A stretch of DNA of 64,000 nucleotides, taken from assembly GCA_009760855.2 (NCBI GenBank), contig WPIO01000016.1, positions 5,291,001 through 5,355,000 on the forward strand. Reading direction: 5' to 3'. This document shows positions 30,076 through 41,719 of this stretch, in pieces. This DNA is from Cristatella mucedo. Taxonomy: Eukaryota > Bryozoa > Phylactolaemata > Cristatellidae. Every line of letters starts with the position of its first letter. Within the stretch, counting starts at the first letter, position 1. Position numbers and translations under genes: made by a program. The notes below the pieces were generated by a model that saw nothing but the letters and a program-made list of their open reading frames with translations, was not told where the DNA came from and searched no databases.

Positions 30076-33000
30076 GTGACGGGGAGAGAAAGAGACAGAC
30101 GAGCACACGGAGACAGACAGACAGCACAGAGTCTTGGTGCACTAGCATGTGGACACTCATAGCACTGTGCACCTGTTGTCTCTTTGTTTTGTTTCCGGTT
30201 TCAGTCTGTAGCTTAAGAATTTCTAGAAACCAAAGCAGAGAGTAGCAGAAGAAAGAATTTGACCGAGGATCTATGAAGTGAAATGAGGAAGATTAATGGC
30301 AAGAGCAGCTGAGCTACTTGAGGCTTAGTGGACTGTCGAGACAAAGAGAGCGAGAGCTGAAAGGAGAAGCAGCTCTCGAAGCGAGAGACAAGAGTTAGAG
30401 GCAGTCGAGAAGCCTTTGACGAATGGCAGAGAGATGCAAATGCTGCTATGCATTCTGAGGTGGCAACGGATTGCAAATGCACTGGACTTCTGCACCGAAG
30501 CTTCCATCTCCTAGTCGAAGCTTCTATTCGCACGTGCAACCTCACACCCTGCTTCTGCTTCCAATAGTAAAGCTTCTAGGCACGCCAATCTGCTCTGAGT
30601 CTGATGCCCTGACTCCCTCCCTGGAAATGATCAGAACTATGGCAGCCTGCATAACTAATGGCATCACAGCTACATGTTATATAGCATTTTGTTGTGGGCT
30701 GCACAAACCTCCCGGTTAGGCCGTGCACAGCAGTGAACGATGCAGAGTAAAATACTCTCATAGCCACATGCGCAAGTGCACCAACCCAACGGTCCGTCCA
30801 TTCCAAAGGCAGATGTGCTCGTGGCATAGGTATTTATGGCCGCAAAATTACAAATATTCCGAGAATTTTGCTCAAAATTTCCGTCTGTGCTTTACAAGAA
30901 GCCGCCGTAGAACGGAGTTAGCAGCGATTGGCTACTCTTGTAACCAAATCAAGGTGAACCAGTAAATCTATTACTTATACAAAGTAAAAAAATATATAAA
31001 GCTAAGATAAGTGGGTCCCAAGCTTGGCTGCAACACCTATGGCCCAGCATCAACTGGGGAATATTCTGGGCGAGCGAATGCTACGCGCACACGAAAGTGT
31101 TGCGTGTGCGCGTGCGTGCATGTGTGTGTGTGCGTGTGTGTACGTGCGGGATTGCAGGTAGTTGTTGCAATCGTTGATGCTGGCTGGGTTTCGAGGCCAG
31201 CGTTCACCGAATACCAGAGTTAGTGTCGAGAACTTCATTTCAGCCACATAGCCACCGTGACCAGGCCTCAGCAACAAGCTATTGCAACCCATCTAGGATA
31301 TCCTGGTACTACAGTTTGAAAAGAAGTTCAATTTCCAGCCTTCAAAAGAGGCCTGTGAAGGGGCGGCCGAGGTCTGGATCAAGGGAGGATCAAGGGAGGA
31401 TCAAGGGAGGAGAAGATCCGAGGAAGGATCGCACGAAGGTCGCATTAAACCTTTGCATAGAATTGCTGTGTGCACGCTCACTCAAGTCTGTATGTTTTAC
31501 CTGTGTTTGATGCAACTTGGTCATTGTCAAGCTGAAATTAAAACTCCCATCCCATCACTTGTGCTCATGGTAAGGGGAGAAAAGCAAGTCGACGGCAGCT
31601 CGACCTGGTTCCTCATAGCTATCGGCACACGCTCCTGCTTCCGACTGCATGGAGGCAGGAGCGTGTCTCGAGGATCGGCATCGTGTCTCTTGATCTGGCC
31701 TCCCTCTGGCTCTGCCCGAAAGCGATAACAGCTGCCTGCTCCAATCGATGCTGCCGGCTGGACAGGGATAGGCAAAGCAGCAGCTGCCGTTTCAGCCTTT
31801 TAAAGCCTTCAAGGCCCCGGCCCGGCTCTGTTTCCCACGTCAAGAACTCGCAGCCGGCCTGACATCGGAATTAATGAGTCAGCTTAATGCCTCTGCCGTC
31901 CTAGTTGCTGCGGAGTAGTGCAGCCACGCCCCCACCGTCGGCAGCTCTGCCAACAGCAGTGATCTGGTTGGTGACAACTGAACCAGGCCACCTTCCAGGA
32001 CCCTTGAATCCGATAGGAGGGCCCTTCGTCGATGCTGCCTGTGCACACTAATTGGGCCTCCCAGAAAGGGTGCCTCGGCTCCCTGTCCAGGGGCTGCGTG
32101 GAATCACAAATAGGTTGGTCCTATCATTCTTGAGCTTGCAGAACTTGGTGCCATCCAAAAGGAAATGCCGTCGATGCAGGCAGCCGCGGTTCCGAAAGGA
32201 AACAGAATCAGGAACAATGTGCTTGGCAATAGCCACACAGAGAGCGAGAGAGAGAGCAAGAGAGAGAGAGAGAAGAGAGAGAGGGAGAGTATCGTGAGGC
32301 ACCGCGTACTTTAAGGACTCTTTGGAAGACAGGGAGTGGTTTGCATCGACGTCTGACATCTCTTACTTAGATAGAACCTAACCCAGTTTAGCACTGTGAT
32401 ACCTAGAATTGTTGGAGGAGAGATCCTCCAACAATTTCTATTCCCGAGGGATCGGGCGGTCTGTGCTGATCACTAGTGTCAAATGCTGCTGATAGATACG
32501 ATGAGTACCAGTAGAGGCCCTACATGATCTGCATTGCTCACAAGGTCATTGAAAACCCAAAGCAGAGCAGTTTTCACGAAATGGTTTGCTGGAAATCCCT
32601 ATTGGAACTTTCTAGCAATATCTGATGAATCGATGTAATAATTTAGATGCTGTGCCGATACTTACTTGTTCGAGTGTCTTCTTGGATAAGAACGGTAGCA
32701 TGGAGACTGGACAAAATCTACTTAAATATTATCGTTAATATATTACTTATTTATTTATTTATAACAGTTTTTATAACAGTTGGCAGAAACAGGTCTGTGC
32801 ATCTCGAAAAGAGACTTGACGGGACAGGTTCTACGAGACTGGGATTGTTTTGTCTTGTGGCCTGGGAGACTAGTTTAGCAACTAGCAGGGTAGAGAGTGG
32901 AATGGATTGGCTCGATCACGTGGGGCAGTACGTTTGCCGAGGATTGGTACAGAAGGCAGTCGATAGTGAATATGAACATTCTGGGTTATCGTTCTGTGAT

Positions 33001-33199
33001 TGATTTTTTTCACTACTCTGTAAAAAAAATTGGGCTTGGCCTTAATAAAATATATTTGTTCGACCGGAAATAGTCTTCCAATGCAGTGGTCACCAAGTGC
33101 CGAACTTTTTAGTGGACTTCTGAAGTCGTTGCATAGTTTTTCCTTGCTTTTATTTATGTCAGCCGTCAAACCAAGATAAGACTTGTCACTGGCCTCCGT
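30072..33199. other. Intergenic with no gene recognised
   Basis: Open frames are short and low in conserved pattern. Small structures include a GT-rich patch (about 31100-31145), a 'gatcaagggag' triplication near 31376-31410, a 12-bp hairpin around 31627-31668 and a GA run at 32237-32288. Confidence 0.45.
32407..32436. repeat. Perfect 13-bp hairpin
   Basis: AATTGTTGGAGGA, four bases, then its exact reverse complement. Confidence 0.9.
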
Positions 33200-33368
33200 C
33201 CGGGTCTTAGCCCAGCAAGTTAGGTGCTAGCTCTGCCCAGGTCGTGGGTTCGAATCCTGCAGTGGGCGATCCTTTATCGCCCACTGCAAGCAGTGGCGAC
33301 AGCAGGAGTGGCTCTTCTGCCACCCACCATATAAATGAGGCTGCTTTATAAATCAGCCGAGGATTTTT
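33200..33368 (+). mobile_element. SINE, family I
   Basis: B-box 'gggttcgaatcctgcagtgg', body 'gatcctttatcgcccactgc', tail 'gaggctgctttataaatcag' and a T run. Confidence 0.88.
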
Positions 33369-34906
33369 TCCATTTAGTCCGAGGTGCATGCTCATCAAGG
33401 TCGTTTCCTGGTTTCGAGCTGCTGCATGGCATCGAGGAGTTAAGGCCAGTGGGAGGGTCAAGTTGAAGCAGCAGATGAAAGAGCAGACGACGTACAAGCA
33501 CTTCCACTTGGACCTGGGAGCAGAGCTCAAAATCCTGATCTCTTGACTGCAGAAGCCGTCAGAGACGCTAGGTAAACGGTGCTAGCCAGGCAGACTCACT
33601 CCATGATCGTTCGGCTTTTTGCTCGGCACAGCTCACAGCATCGGGCAAGGCAGTGATGGGACACGTGCCCATGCTGCATACACCCACTCAAGTCTGACAA
33701 GCGTACAGTCCTACTGCAGCTTGCAGTTGTTTATCGCAATCTCACTGCAGCTCAGTGACTGGTATGGGGGGAAGGAGGGAGGGAGCAGGGGCTGAGAGAT
33801 GGAAGCTCAGTGCAGTCAGCGCCAGCCGGACTGAAGGGGCGTGCCCAGGACTGAAATAGCGATCGTTGGCAAAAGCCCGCTCCCTTGCCAACTAGATGGC
33901 AGGGGAGTAAGCAACACTACCCACGCGGCCTCTGACAGACAGTGGGCATAATCTAAACGACAGGTTATCTCTCTTGGGACCTGGCTTCGGTGGCTAGCTA
34001 GTTGGCAGCTCATAACCCAATTAGGCAGGCAGTCGCCTAGCAGAAGTAATTGCCTGAGATCCAATCTGCACCTGGTGTCGTACCACTGCAGCTTCGCTCG
34101 ACAGCATACTGAATGTCTGCCTGTCTGTTGGGTCGAGCACAGGAATAGAAGGGGGTCACAGGGGTGCACCCTTGAGGCAGCAGTGCAATGGTGCCACCGA
34201 CAGATAACCTGCACTCGGTTTTTGAGGTTGGCCAGTCACGGTTCTTGTACAAACAGATGGCTCCAATAACAGGTTCAGCAGTACTTGAGCACAGCCTGGG
34301 GGGTCAGGGCTAGGCTGCACCTCGGCAGCTCACCTCTTATCTGACCTGCAGTGTCGTGAAACTGTCTTATCATACTCCAACCTGCCCCCAAATGCGACGG
34401 CATCTCTAACGATTTTAACATTCTACCACGGCCGAGCCAAAAAAAAGCAGGCCGAGCCAAGTCTGCCACGAATCTTCTTGTCTGCCGAAACGATAGCAAG
34501 TCGACCTAGACAACAGGCTGCACGGCCACTGCCTCAGGTGACTCAGCTAGGCCAGGTCAGGGAATGATGCATCCCTTCAAATGAAAAGTCACACCGGCGG
34601 CCATCTGGCCTGGCCATCTCAAAATATCGACCATTCGTCCGACGGGTCATGTGAGGTTAATCATCCACTAGTGGCTTGCATTAATTTCAGTGTTTACCGA
34701 CTACTGGCTTCAACACGTCCAGACTCTAACTACTTGACCGACTGCTCCTACCGGAGGTGGCATGCCGGTCAAGTGCCGGTGACCAGCACGGTGCTGCTGC
34801 CCACATCACTTTGCCGCCTCCCGCACCAGAAAGGTGAAAGGCCGGAAGCTTGTCGAGCCAGCCGACGAACGAGCTCACTTTGGCCGGAAGCAGACAGACA
34901 AACGGC
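33369..34906. other. Intergenic, nothing recognised
   Basis: No gene or classified repeat seen. It lies downstream of the 3' end of the intermediate filament gene. Confidence 0.4.
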
Positions 34907-34912
34907 TTTATT
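34907..34912 (-). terminator. Candidate poly(A) signal of the IF gene
   Basis: AATAAA on the minus strand, about 420 nt downstream of the IF stop codon. It is the nearest canonical hexamer noticed, so the 3' UTR would be roughly 440 nt. Not confirmed. Confidence 0.4.
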
Positions 34913-35330
34913 TCATTTGAGCATGGCCCGTGCACTCGCACGTCGAGCGGCAGCACTGGTTGAACTAGTCGCCGGCTCGCGAATGAGGCTCGGGTGCGCG
35001 ATCAACCACTGCTCTGCGCGCGCAAGCGCTCTGCCGGAAGCGAGCGCAGCTTCCGGCTTTAACTAGATCCCGCTACGTGCCGTGCATATGATATTAGGAT
35101 AACATGGAAAAGTATACAAAATGAGAGGAAAGAGCCGGGGGCGATGCTGCCTGAAGACTTCTTCTTCACGGTCGGATCAGCCACCGCTGTCGACTTCATT
35201 CAAATTCAAACAAGTAAAAGTAGTAGTAGTCGCCGTCTGCTGGCTAAGCTCTCCCGGGCAGAGCCAACCCTAGCCCGCGGTTTGGGCCAGGCCGCTTGCC
35301 AGGCTCTCTCTCTCTCTCTCGGCTTCTCGT

Positions 35331-35369
35331 CTAAGCGTACACGGTCTTCTGGATGTGGTCTGCCTTGAC
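35331..35369 (-). CDS. IF exon 8: 12-codon terminal exon
   Basis: The acceptor 'gtcttttgcag' is followed by VKADHIQKTVYA and TAG (35333-35331). The ADHIQKT ending restores the final strand common to invertebrate IF tails. Without this tiny exon the protein would run into a CT microsatellite-encoded Ser/Leu tract. Confidence 0.9.
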   Translation of the reverse strand, partial: VKADHIQKTVYA

Positions 35370-38300
35370 CTGCAAAAGACGGGAAGGAGGCGATGAACAG
35401 AAGAAGACACAAACCGGCGTGAGCGCCGCCGCCGCCGCGCTGGGTGGGAGGAGGCTACACCCTCCTACACCCCACCCCGCATGCCAGCTTCGAGCGGAGC
35501 GCGAGAACAGGAGAGAACAGGAGCTGAGGCGGCAGGCTGGGAGAGAGAGAGAGAGAGAGAGAGAGGCGCTCGTTCGACAAGACGCCCACCTCGCTCTGGT
35601 CGTTCAGCAGCTGTGTCACGATGTTGCTACCAAGGCCGAAGCTGGCCTCGGAGAACTCGAGCGGATAGTTATCTGTCGGCGCCTTGCCCTTGGCGTACAC
35701 CCTGGCCGTCTTGTTCTCCTTGGCCGTGCCCAGGCTGAAGTCTTTGGGGAATGTGAACAGCGGCAGGTTCTTGTTGTCAACCTAGGCGAACCGTAGCACC
35801 CGTCTTGGTCCATCAATTGCGTAATTGCGCCTCGCGAATCGCCAACCGAGCAGCCGCCGCCGCCAAGCGCAGACGCTCGCAGGCGAGCCGCGCTGGCGCA
35901 CCGTTCAGGCAGCGGAAGCGGGCGCCCAAGCGAGCGTGCACCGACAGCTGAGGCAAGGCGGAAGCGCTGAGGCAAGGCGGAAGCGCTGAGGCAAGGCGGA
36001 AGCGCCGCGTCGTGCGAGCGAGCACGAAGGCACGCGCTCGTGCGCGACCTTGCTCACCTTGCGGCTGATCTGCCAGTTCTCGATGAGCTCCGTCTTGCGG
36101 CCCGTGTTCTCGATCTCGACCCAGGCACCGGCCGGGTCGCACTGCGCAATGGCGACCGGACCCTTGGCGCTGCGCGTGAACGACGTCTTCTGGCTCATCT
36201 CGCCTCGGAGAATGGCTGCACCGACTGCGCAACAGGACGGAGAGATAGTGCCGCGCGGCGGTTAGGCGGCGCGCCTTCCTGCACCAGCTGCCAGCAAGCG
36301 CAAACGCCTTGTCGAGCCGAGCGGCCAGCAGGTAGCGAGGAGCAGAGAGACCCGCCCCTGTCGAACTGGGACGCGGCAGGAGCGCGGCAAGGCATAGCAC
36401 GGATGGGGGACCGGGCGTCTGCCTTTAAAGCTCTCGCCCGTCGGCGGCAGCCTGCACGAGCGTGCGCGCATGCGACGACGAGACATAGATAGCAGCACGC
36501 GGCATGCGGGTGAATGGGTGAGCGCAGCCCGGCCGACCGGAGCTGCAGCAGCAGCCAAGACGCAGCAGCTCCGGTCCGGTCGGCGCGCGATTGCAGGCGG
36601 CGCGCACTCCACCTTCCGATGCCGTGGGTGGCGTCTGCTGCTGCTGCTGCGAAGGAGCTGCCGCTTTCTGCTGCACCGGCTCCTGTGCTCCCGAAGAGGA
36701 GGACTGCCTCAGCATGCTGCCCAGTCCCCTCGCCGACGAGGCTTCGGGCAAAGCGTCGGCTAGCAGCAACCTACCGCAGCCAGCGCGCGCACCAACGAGG
36801 GCCGGTCAAGGGGCCGTTCAGTGGTGACAACGACGGCATTCGAGGTCACGCATGCCTGCCTGCATGCATGCATGCAGAGGTCGCGCGCCACCAGAGCCGT
36901 CGCTCGAAATGATGCCGCGACATGCTTCTACGGCGACATGCTTCTACGACGACATGCTGTAACGCGAGGCCATGCATCGAGGCAAACGTCGGGGGGGGAT
37001 GTTGTAAGTGGGCCATTAAACGCGGGCATGTTAAACGACGCTAATGGAACCTGGCTAACAAGTCCGGCAACTACATTCGAACCACTACGGGAAACGCTAC
37101 ACCGCACCAACAGGTCGGGGTACCAGGCCGGCCATGCAGCGGAAGGAAGCAGACGCGCTGCCAGTAACCGATTCGCCACCGTAACCAGCCTCTGCCATTC
37201 GCGTCTCGAATCCTGTTGAAGGTCAGCCATCATGCAGGAGGAATACCCGAGCGCAGGAGCGGCTCACGACCATTCCAGGGCGATCGATGGTCGGGGGGGC
37301 GGGGCGAGGGGGCGAAGATGGTCGACCCAACGGCCCAGCTGAAGCCACTCACTGTCTCCGGCAGCACCACCGCTGCCACTACCACTGCCTCCTCCAAATC
37401 CGCTGCCACTGCCTCCTCCAAATCCACTGCCTCCTCCAAATCCGCTGCCTCCTCCAAATCCACTTCCTCCTCCACTGCCTCCTCCGAATCCACTGCCTCC
37501 TCCACTGCCTCCTCCAAATCCGCTGCCACTTCCTCCTCCGCTGCCACCTCCGCTGCCTCCATCAAAGCCGCTGCCTCCTCCATAGCCTTCGGCAGAGCCT
37601 CCGGCTGAACCGCCGGCTGAACCGCCGGCAGAGTAGCCACCGGCAGAGTAGCCGCCGGCAGAGTAGCCACCGGCCAGTCCGAAGCCGCCGCCGGCTCGTC
37701 TTCCGGGGGCACTGCTCAGGCCACCGGCGAAATCGGCCGAGATCTGCTGCGCTAAGTCCAGCCTGCCAAATCACGCGGGACACGTCAGCTGACGCCGAAG
37801 CATAGATTCGACCGATGCGGCGGGAGGGCACCAAGTTCAAACCCCAAGAGAGGCGAAAAGTTCCTCCAAAAAAAACCGCAGGCTGCCGCGGCCGACGGAA
37901 TTCGGCGACGAATCGATGAGGAGCGACTGGGACAACACCGTGCAGCGAACGAGATCAGGGCCGTAGCATCGCTAGGGTTGGCAGCCACTACCCCAGCACT
38001 GGTGGCAGCGAGACGCACAGGTGGTGGCTAGTATGTAAGGAAATTCGTCAAGAAAGGCAAAGGAAAGAGAGAGTGATTACACTTCGGCCGCCGGCTAACG
38101 ACAAAGTCGGGATGCTATCGAAAGTAAATGACGGATGCTGCCGACAGAAAAAGTCGGATGCTGCCGACAGGAGAAAAAATCGAGTGCTGCCGACAGAAAA
38201 AACGACAGAAATATTCGGAAAGACGAAAATAGTGGAACGCTATCGACAGACAGTGAAAAAAAGTCCGTCTGCGGTTTCCCATGACCGCGCCTGCAAACCT

Positions 38301-41300
38301 ACATATATAAACACGGCCTTCCACAGCTGGGATACATATAATTGTCTTCAACTGTGACCGCTAGGCAAGCCGCAGCCCTGCCCACCCCCTCCAGCAGCAG
38401 CAGCAGCCTCGCTCTGCTCTCGGCAGCTCACCTCGTCTCCTCGCCCTCGAGCAGCTTCCGGTAGGCGGCGATCTCGAGCTCGAGCGACAGCTTCATGTCC
38501 ATGATGGCCTCGACCTCGCGCAGCAGCTTCTCGCACTCGGCCGTCAGGCGCGCGATGTCCGCCTCGTAGCGGTTGCGCTGGTCGTCCCAGTTGCGAAGGT
38601 CGTCCTCGTGCTGGCGCAGCAGCTCGTTGTACTGCTTCTCCAGCAGGTTGTTGCGCAGCTCGATGTCGCCGAGCTGGTTGCGCAGGTCGGTGATGTTGGT
38701 CTGCAGCCGGCGGTTGTCCTCCGTGAGCCGGTCCACGCGGCTGTTGTCCTTCGCCTGGCTCGTGCGCACTTCCTGAACCTGGTGGCGACAAAGGACGGCC
38801 GTGAGAGTCAACGCAGCCTCGCGCCGCCGGAGCGAGGACGGGGTGGGTGGGGGGAGGGGGCTGACTCGCGAGGGCGAGACCGACGCAAGAGGCACGAAAG
38901 TCTTCGCTGCTTAACTCGCCCTCATTCCGAAGCCACCGCCGCCGCTGCTGCTGCGAGAAGGAAAATTTTGCGGGCGGAAAGAGAAAACGAGACGGCGATC
39001 AAGAGGAAAGCCTCGATGGAGGCAGCGAGGCGTCGGCGGGGCCACGGGCCGCGGCAGCAGGCGGGGCCACAGGCCGCCGCACGCGAGCGAGAGGCCTCCA
39101 CCTTCATCTGGTAGTAGCTCTCCTGCTGCGCGGTGTGCTGCTCGACGCGGCGGTCGAACTCCTGCTGCAGGTCGCGGATGGCGTTGCTCATCTCGCTCTC
39201 CCAGAACTTGCGGTTGTGCGCATAGTTGTCCTGGTTGGCGAGCGCTTGCAGCTCCTTCAGCTCCTGGTCGTGCAGCTGCTTGAGGAACTCGATCTCCTCG
39301 ATTAGCGACTGCGCCCGGTTGTCCAGCTCGATGCTGTTTAGCCGCTCGGCGTCGCGCTCCTGAGCGGGAAAGCGAGGGCGTCACGTGTGCGCGAGGGCGT
39401 CACGTGTGCGAGAGCAAGCGCGGCAGCCAGCCAGCTGCAGGCTGTCTGAAAGGTGCTGCAGCCAGCTGCTGCTGGATATTGGCAGCCACCATCTCCTTGT
39501 GCTAATGAGCCTCCTTTGCTCCCACCCCACAACCCCCATTCGGTCCAGGTTGAAACCCTGGCAGGGTCCACGGCGGTGGAATCTTTAAACAATGACAGCC
39601 ACATTGTTGGGCCACTTCAGTTACCTCCTCCTCCTCCTTCTCTCACCTTACAGCTGCAGCCTGACCGCAGCAGCACCCGAGCTGACTGCATGCAGTACTC
39701 GTGACACCGACAAGCCCCGTGTCAAATGAGGGTCAGCCTACCACCTGTCGGCCGGGGGCCCTGACTGCTCAGCCACGACCATGACCCGCCCCCTTCTTCC
39801 CACCGCTGAACTTCAAGCTGAACTGTATAATTAGTGCAAGGCCCGGGCAGCCTAGCATGCACTTCTCTATTCCCGAGCAGGCCGGCCATTGTTGAGTGAC
39901 GGTTGACCGCCGAGCGACCCAGATAAAGGGGCAGCTCATAAATCAGCTCAGCGGCGGCCCCTTCCCATTGGTCGACCGGCGCAGCACAGCAGGGCTGCTG
40001 ATGACTCGCCCGGCACGGCGGCCGCCTCCGTTGCCCTCGAGCGGATTACCTGGATGGTCTTGAAGAGCTCGTCCTGCAGGCGCGCCTTCTCCTTGCTCTC
40101 ACGCTCCAGATCGCTCTCCAGGCCGCCGACACGTCGCCGCAGCATGTTCAGCTCGGCCTCGTATTCGCTCAGCTGCTGGTTCTGCAGGTTGATCGTGTCC
40201 CTGTCCTGCAGGCGTGCCTTGTCTGCCTCTTCCAGCCTGTCGTCGGAAGAGAGGAGGCATGGAAACCACCCGCGGGGTGAAGAACTCGAGCGCGGCGAAG
40301 CACACGGAGAGGCAGCTGAAGCGGCGGGTGGGCGGGGCGGGGCAGCAACGAGCTGCACGGGCTGGTGCCCCAACAGCCAGCGCCCTCTGCAGTCGTTCGC
40401 TCCACCGGCCGCTCGCTGTAGCACCGGACAGGTCGCCGGGGCTCCTGGCTGCCGAGCGGCTTTTCCATAAATAGCGACCTTCGCCAAGCCGGCCCATTGT
40501 CACGAATGACCGGTCCTCGACAACTGAGCTAATGGCGGCTGCCGCCGAACGCCCCGCCCCCACAACCGGGAGCCGGCTTTGGCCGCCGGCCGGCCGGCCG
40601 GCTATGGAAGCGTGCGATAATGCGTCGCTGACGCGCCGCCCTCGGGCAGCAGCAGCAGCAGCAGCTGAAATGACGCGACGGCCGGCGACAGCTACCCGCG
40701 GCCGGCGCGGCGCTGAGAAGCGTTCGCAGCCTCGCGAATTCTCGTCCGGCAGCTCTCGGACGGACGGCTGCTGCGCGGCGGCGACCGGACGCAGCGCCCG
40801 CGCGCGCATAGCGAGTTTAACCGGCGGCGCGTCGAGCGCGAGCGAGCGGCGGCGGTTGGACGGCGACTGCGACGTCGCCTGCATTAGGCGGCCGCGGCTG
40901 CAGGCGGCGGTCCGCCGGCGAAGGGAGGTGCTGCTGCTGCAAGGAGGCCGTGCGGGCGGTTCGGGTCGCCGCGCCGCGCGACTCACTTGCGCTTCAGATC
41001 GGCGAGCTGGTCCTCGAGGCCCTGGACTTTCATCTCCACCTTGGCTTTGTCGTTCTCGGCTCCGTTGTAGAGGTCGCGCACCTCTTTCAGCTCCGTCTCG
41101 TACATCTGCTTCACGGCCGCCGTCTCCTTGCCCCACTTGGCCTGCAGCTCCTTGAGCTTCTGCTCGACGGCCTTGAGCTGCGCCTCGAGGAAGCGGTTCT
41201 TCTCGATGTAGTTGGCGAAGCGCGAGTTGAGGTCCTGCATGTCCTTCTTCTCCTTCTCGCGCGCCACGGTGATGGTCTTGACTCCAGCCTCGGCCAGGGC

Positions 41301-41573
41301 GTCGATGTTGCCGTAGCCGCCCGACGCCTTGCTGCCATAGCTGATGGACACCGTGCGCGTGGTGGCGCCGCCGATCGAGCTGCCGCCGCCGTAGCCGCCG
41401 CCGAGGCCGCCGCCGACGCCGCCGCCGCCCGAACCGCCAGCGCGGTAGACGCCGCTCTGTCGCTGCCTGGTGATCGGCGTGTAGGATATGCCGCCGCTGC
41501 CGCCGGCGCCCTCGCCGGCTCCGCTCGACGAGCTCACGAAGCGAGACGTGCTGCTGATGCTGCGACTAGTCAT
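35331..41573 (-). CDS. Cytoplasmic intermediate filament protein with Gly-rich linker and lamin-tail domain
   Basis: Eight exons (41573-40987, 40236-40050, 39359-39102, 38778-38432, 37762-37353, 36215-36058, 35781-35590, 35369-35331) join in phase to give 725 codons. Order: Ser/Gly-rich head (1-105); alpha-helical rod of about 352 residues (106-459) with the start motif LNSRFANYIEKNRFLEAQ and the end motif EIAAYRKLLEGEE; Gly/Ser/Phe/Tyr repeats (about 480-595); lamin-tail domain (about 603-725). The 352-residue rod is the long, lamin-like type (vertebrate cytoplasmic IFs have about 310). There is no CaaX box and no clear nuclear localisation signal, so the product should be a cytoplasmic structural filament rather than a lamin. 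It would assemble as coiled-coil dimers. The Gly-rich linker resembles epidermal keratin ends and is unusual in this position. Confidence 0.95.
35590..35781 (-). CDS. IF exon 7: second half of lamin-tail domain
   Basis: 64 codons from VDNKNLPLFTFPKDFSLG through RVYAKGKAPT to FGLGSNIVTQLLNDQSE. The donor is GAG|GTGGGC. The LTD-typical W(V)AKG and FGxGSNxxTxLxN elements are present. Confidence 0.93.
35948..36006. repeat. 18-bp tandem repeat in IF intron 6
   Basis: Three copies of 'aggcaaggcggaagcgct' in the intron between exons 6 and 7. Confidence 0.9.
36058..36215 (-). CDS. IF exon 6: first half of lamin-tail domain
   Basis: After joining, the sequence reads TILRGEMSQKTSFTRSAKGPVAIAQCDP...WVEIENTGRKTELIENWQISRK, split here into its known blocks SAKGPVAI, IENTG and NWQISRK. 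This is the typical N-terminal part of the LTD immunoglobulin-like fold. The donor is AAG|GTGAGC, phase 0. Confidence 0.94.
37353..37762 (-). CDS. IF exon 5: Gly/Ser-rich tail linker
   Basis: It encodes 136 residues: LDLAQQISADFAGGLSS, then GGYSA repeats and GGGSGFGGGSG repeats (18-bp DNA unit, ggaggaggcagtggattt) with Phe and Tyr spaced between Gly/Ser loops. Phase 2 in and phase 1 out (410 nt), so skipping it would break the frame: it is a constitutive part of the tail, not a simple cassette. Repeat-number variation is expected. Confidence 0.92.
38432..38778 (-). CDS. IF exon 4: coil 2 and rod end
   Basis: 115 codons plus two bases, from VQEVRTSQAK to the helix-termination motif AAYRKLLEGEETR. 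The donor is ACGAG|GTGAGC, phase 2. The sequence NYNxx-type heptads and the AYRKLLEGEE motif are diagnostic of IF rods. Confidence 0.97.
39102..39359 (-). CDS. IF exon 3: end of coil 1 and linker region
   Basis: 86 codons from ERDAERLNSIELDN to ESYYQMK, phase 0 at both ends. The donor AAG|GTGGAG is weaker than the others, but the join to exon 4 gives the family-typical YYQMKVQEVRT. Confidence 0.93.
40050..40236 (-). CDS. IF exon 2: coil 1B
   Basis: The acceptor 'cgacag' is followed by G CTG GAA GAG, completing a lysine and giving KLEEADKARLQDRD. It ends ...LFKTIQ at a phase 0 donor (CAG|GTAATC). This exon supplies much of the extended coil 1B. Confidence 0.95.
40987..41573 (-). CDS. IF exon 1: head and first part of rod
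   Basis: The ATG is at 41573-41571, the first in the frame, about 70 nt below the likely transcription start. Residues 1-195: a Ser-rich start (MTSRSISSTSRFVSSSS), a Gly-rich patch (about 47-65), a basic stretch, then coil 1A and the beginning of coil 1B. The donor is CGCAA|GTGAGT, phase 2. Confidence 0.96.
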
Positions 41574-41673
41574 CTCTCGAGATTTCCTTTCCTTGGACAG
41601 TACGAACTTCTCAACTCAGCTTTGAGCTCAGACGCCGGCCGGCTTCGGTGAGCCGCACTAGCCGGCTGCTACA

Positions 41674-41680
41674 TTATATA
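41674..41680 (-). promoter_or_regulatory. TATA box of the IF gene
   Basis: TATATAA on the minus strand, about 100 bp above the start codon. It would place initiation near 41645 and a 5' UTR of about 70 nt. Confidence 0.7.
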
Positions 41681-41709
41681 GGCCCCCGTTGGGGGGCGTG
41701 ACTGCACTT

Positions 41710-41719
41710 CCATATATGG
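41710..41719 (-). promoter_or_regulatory. CArG box (SRF-type site)
   Basis: CCATATATGG is an exact match to CC(A/T)6GG and lies about 30 bp upstream of the TATA box. In animals, CArG boxes at promoters of cytoskeletal and muscle genes bind serum response factor; that role here is inferred from position and sequence only. Confidence 0.65.

Noticed and set aside
34581-35066. 161-codon plus-strand frame
   Set aside because: It overlaps the likely IF 3' UTR on the opposite strand, with no motif and no splice context.
40950-41651. 233-codon plus-strand frame
   Set aside because: It is antisense to IF exon 1, which has strong family homology; the plus frame is a shadow of GC-rich codons.
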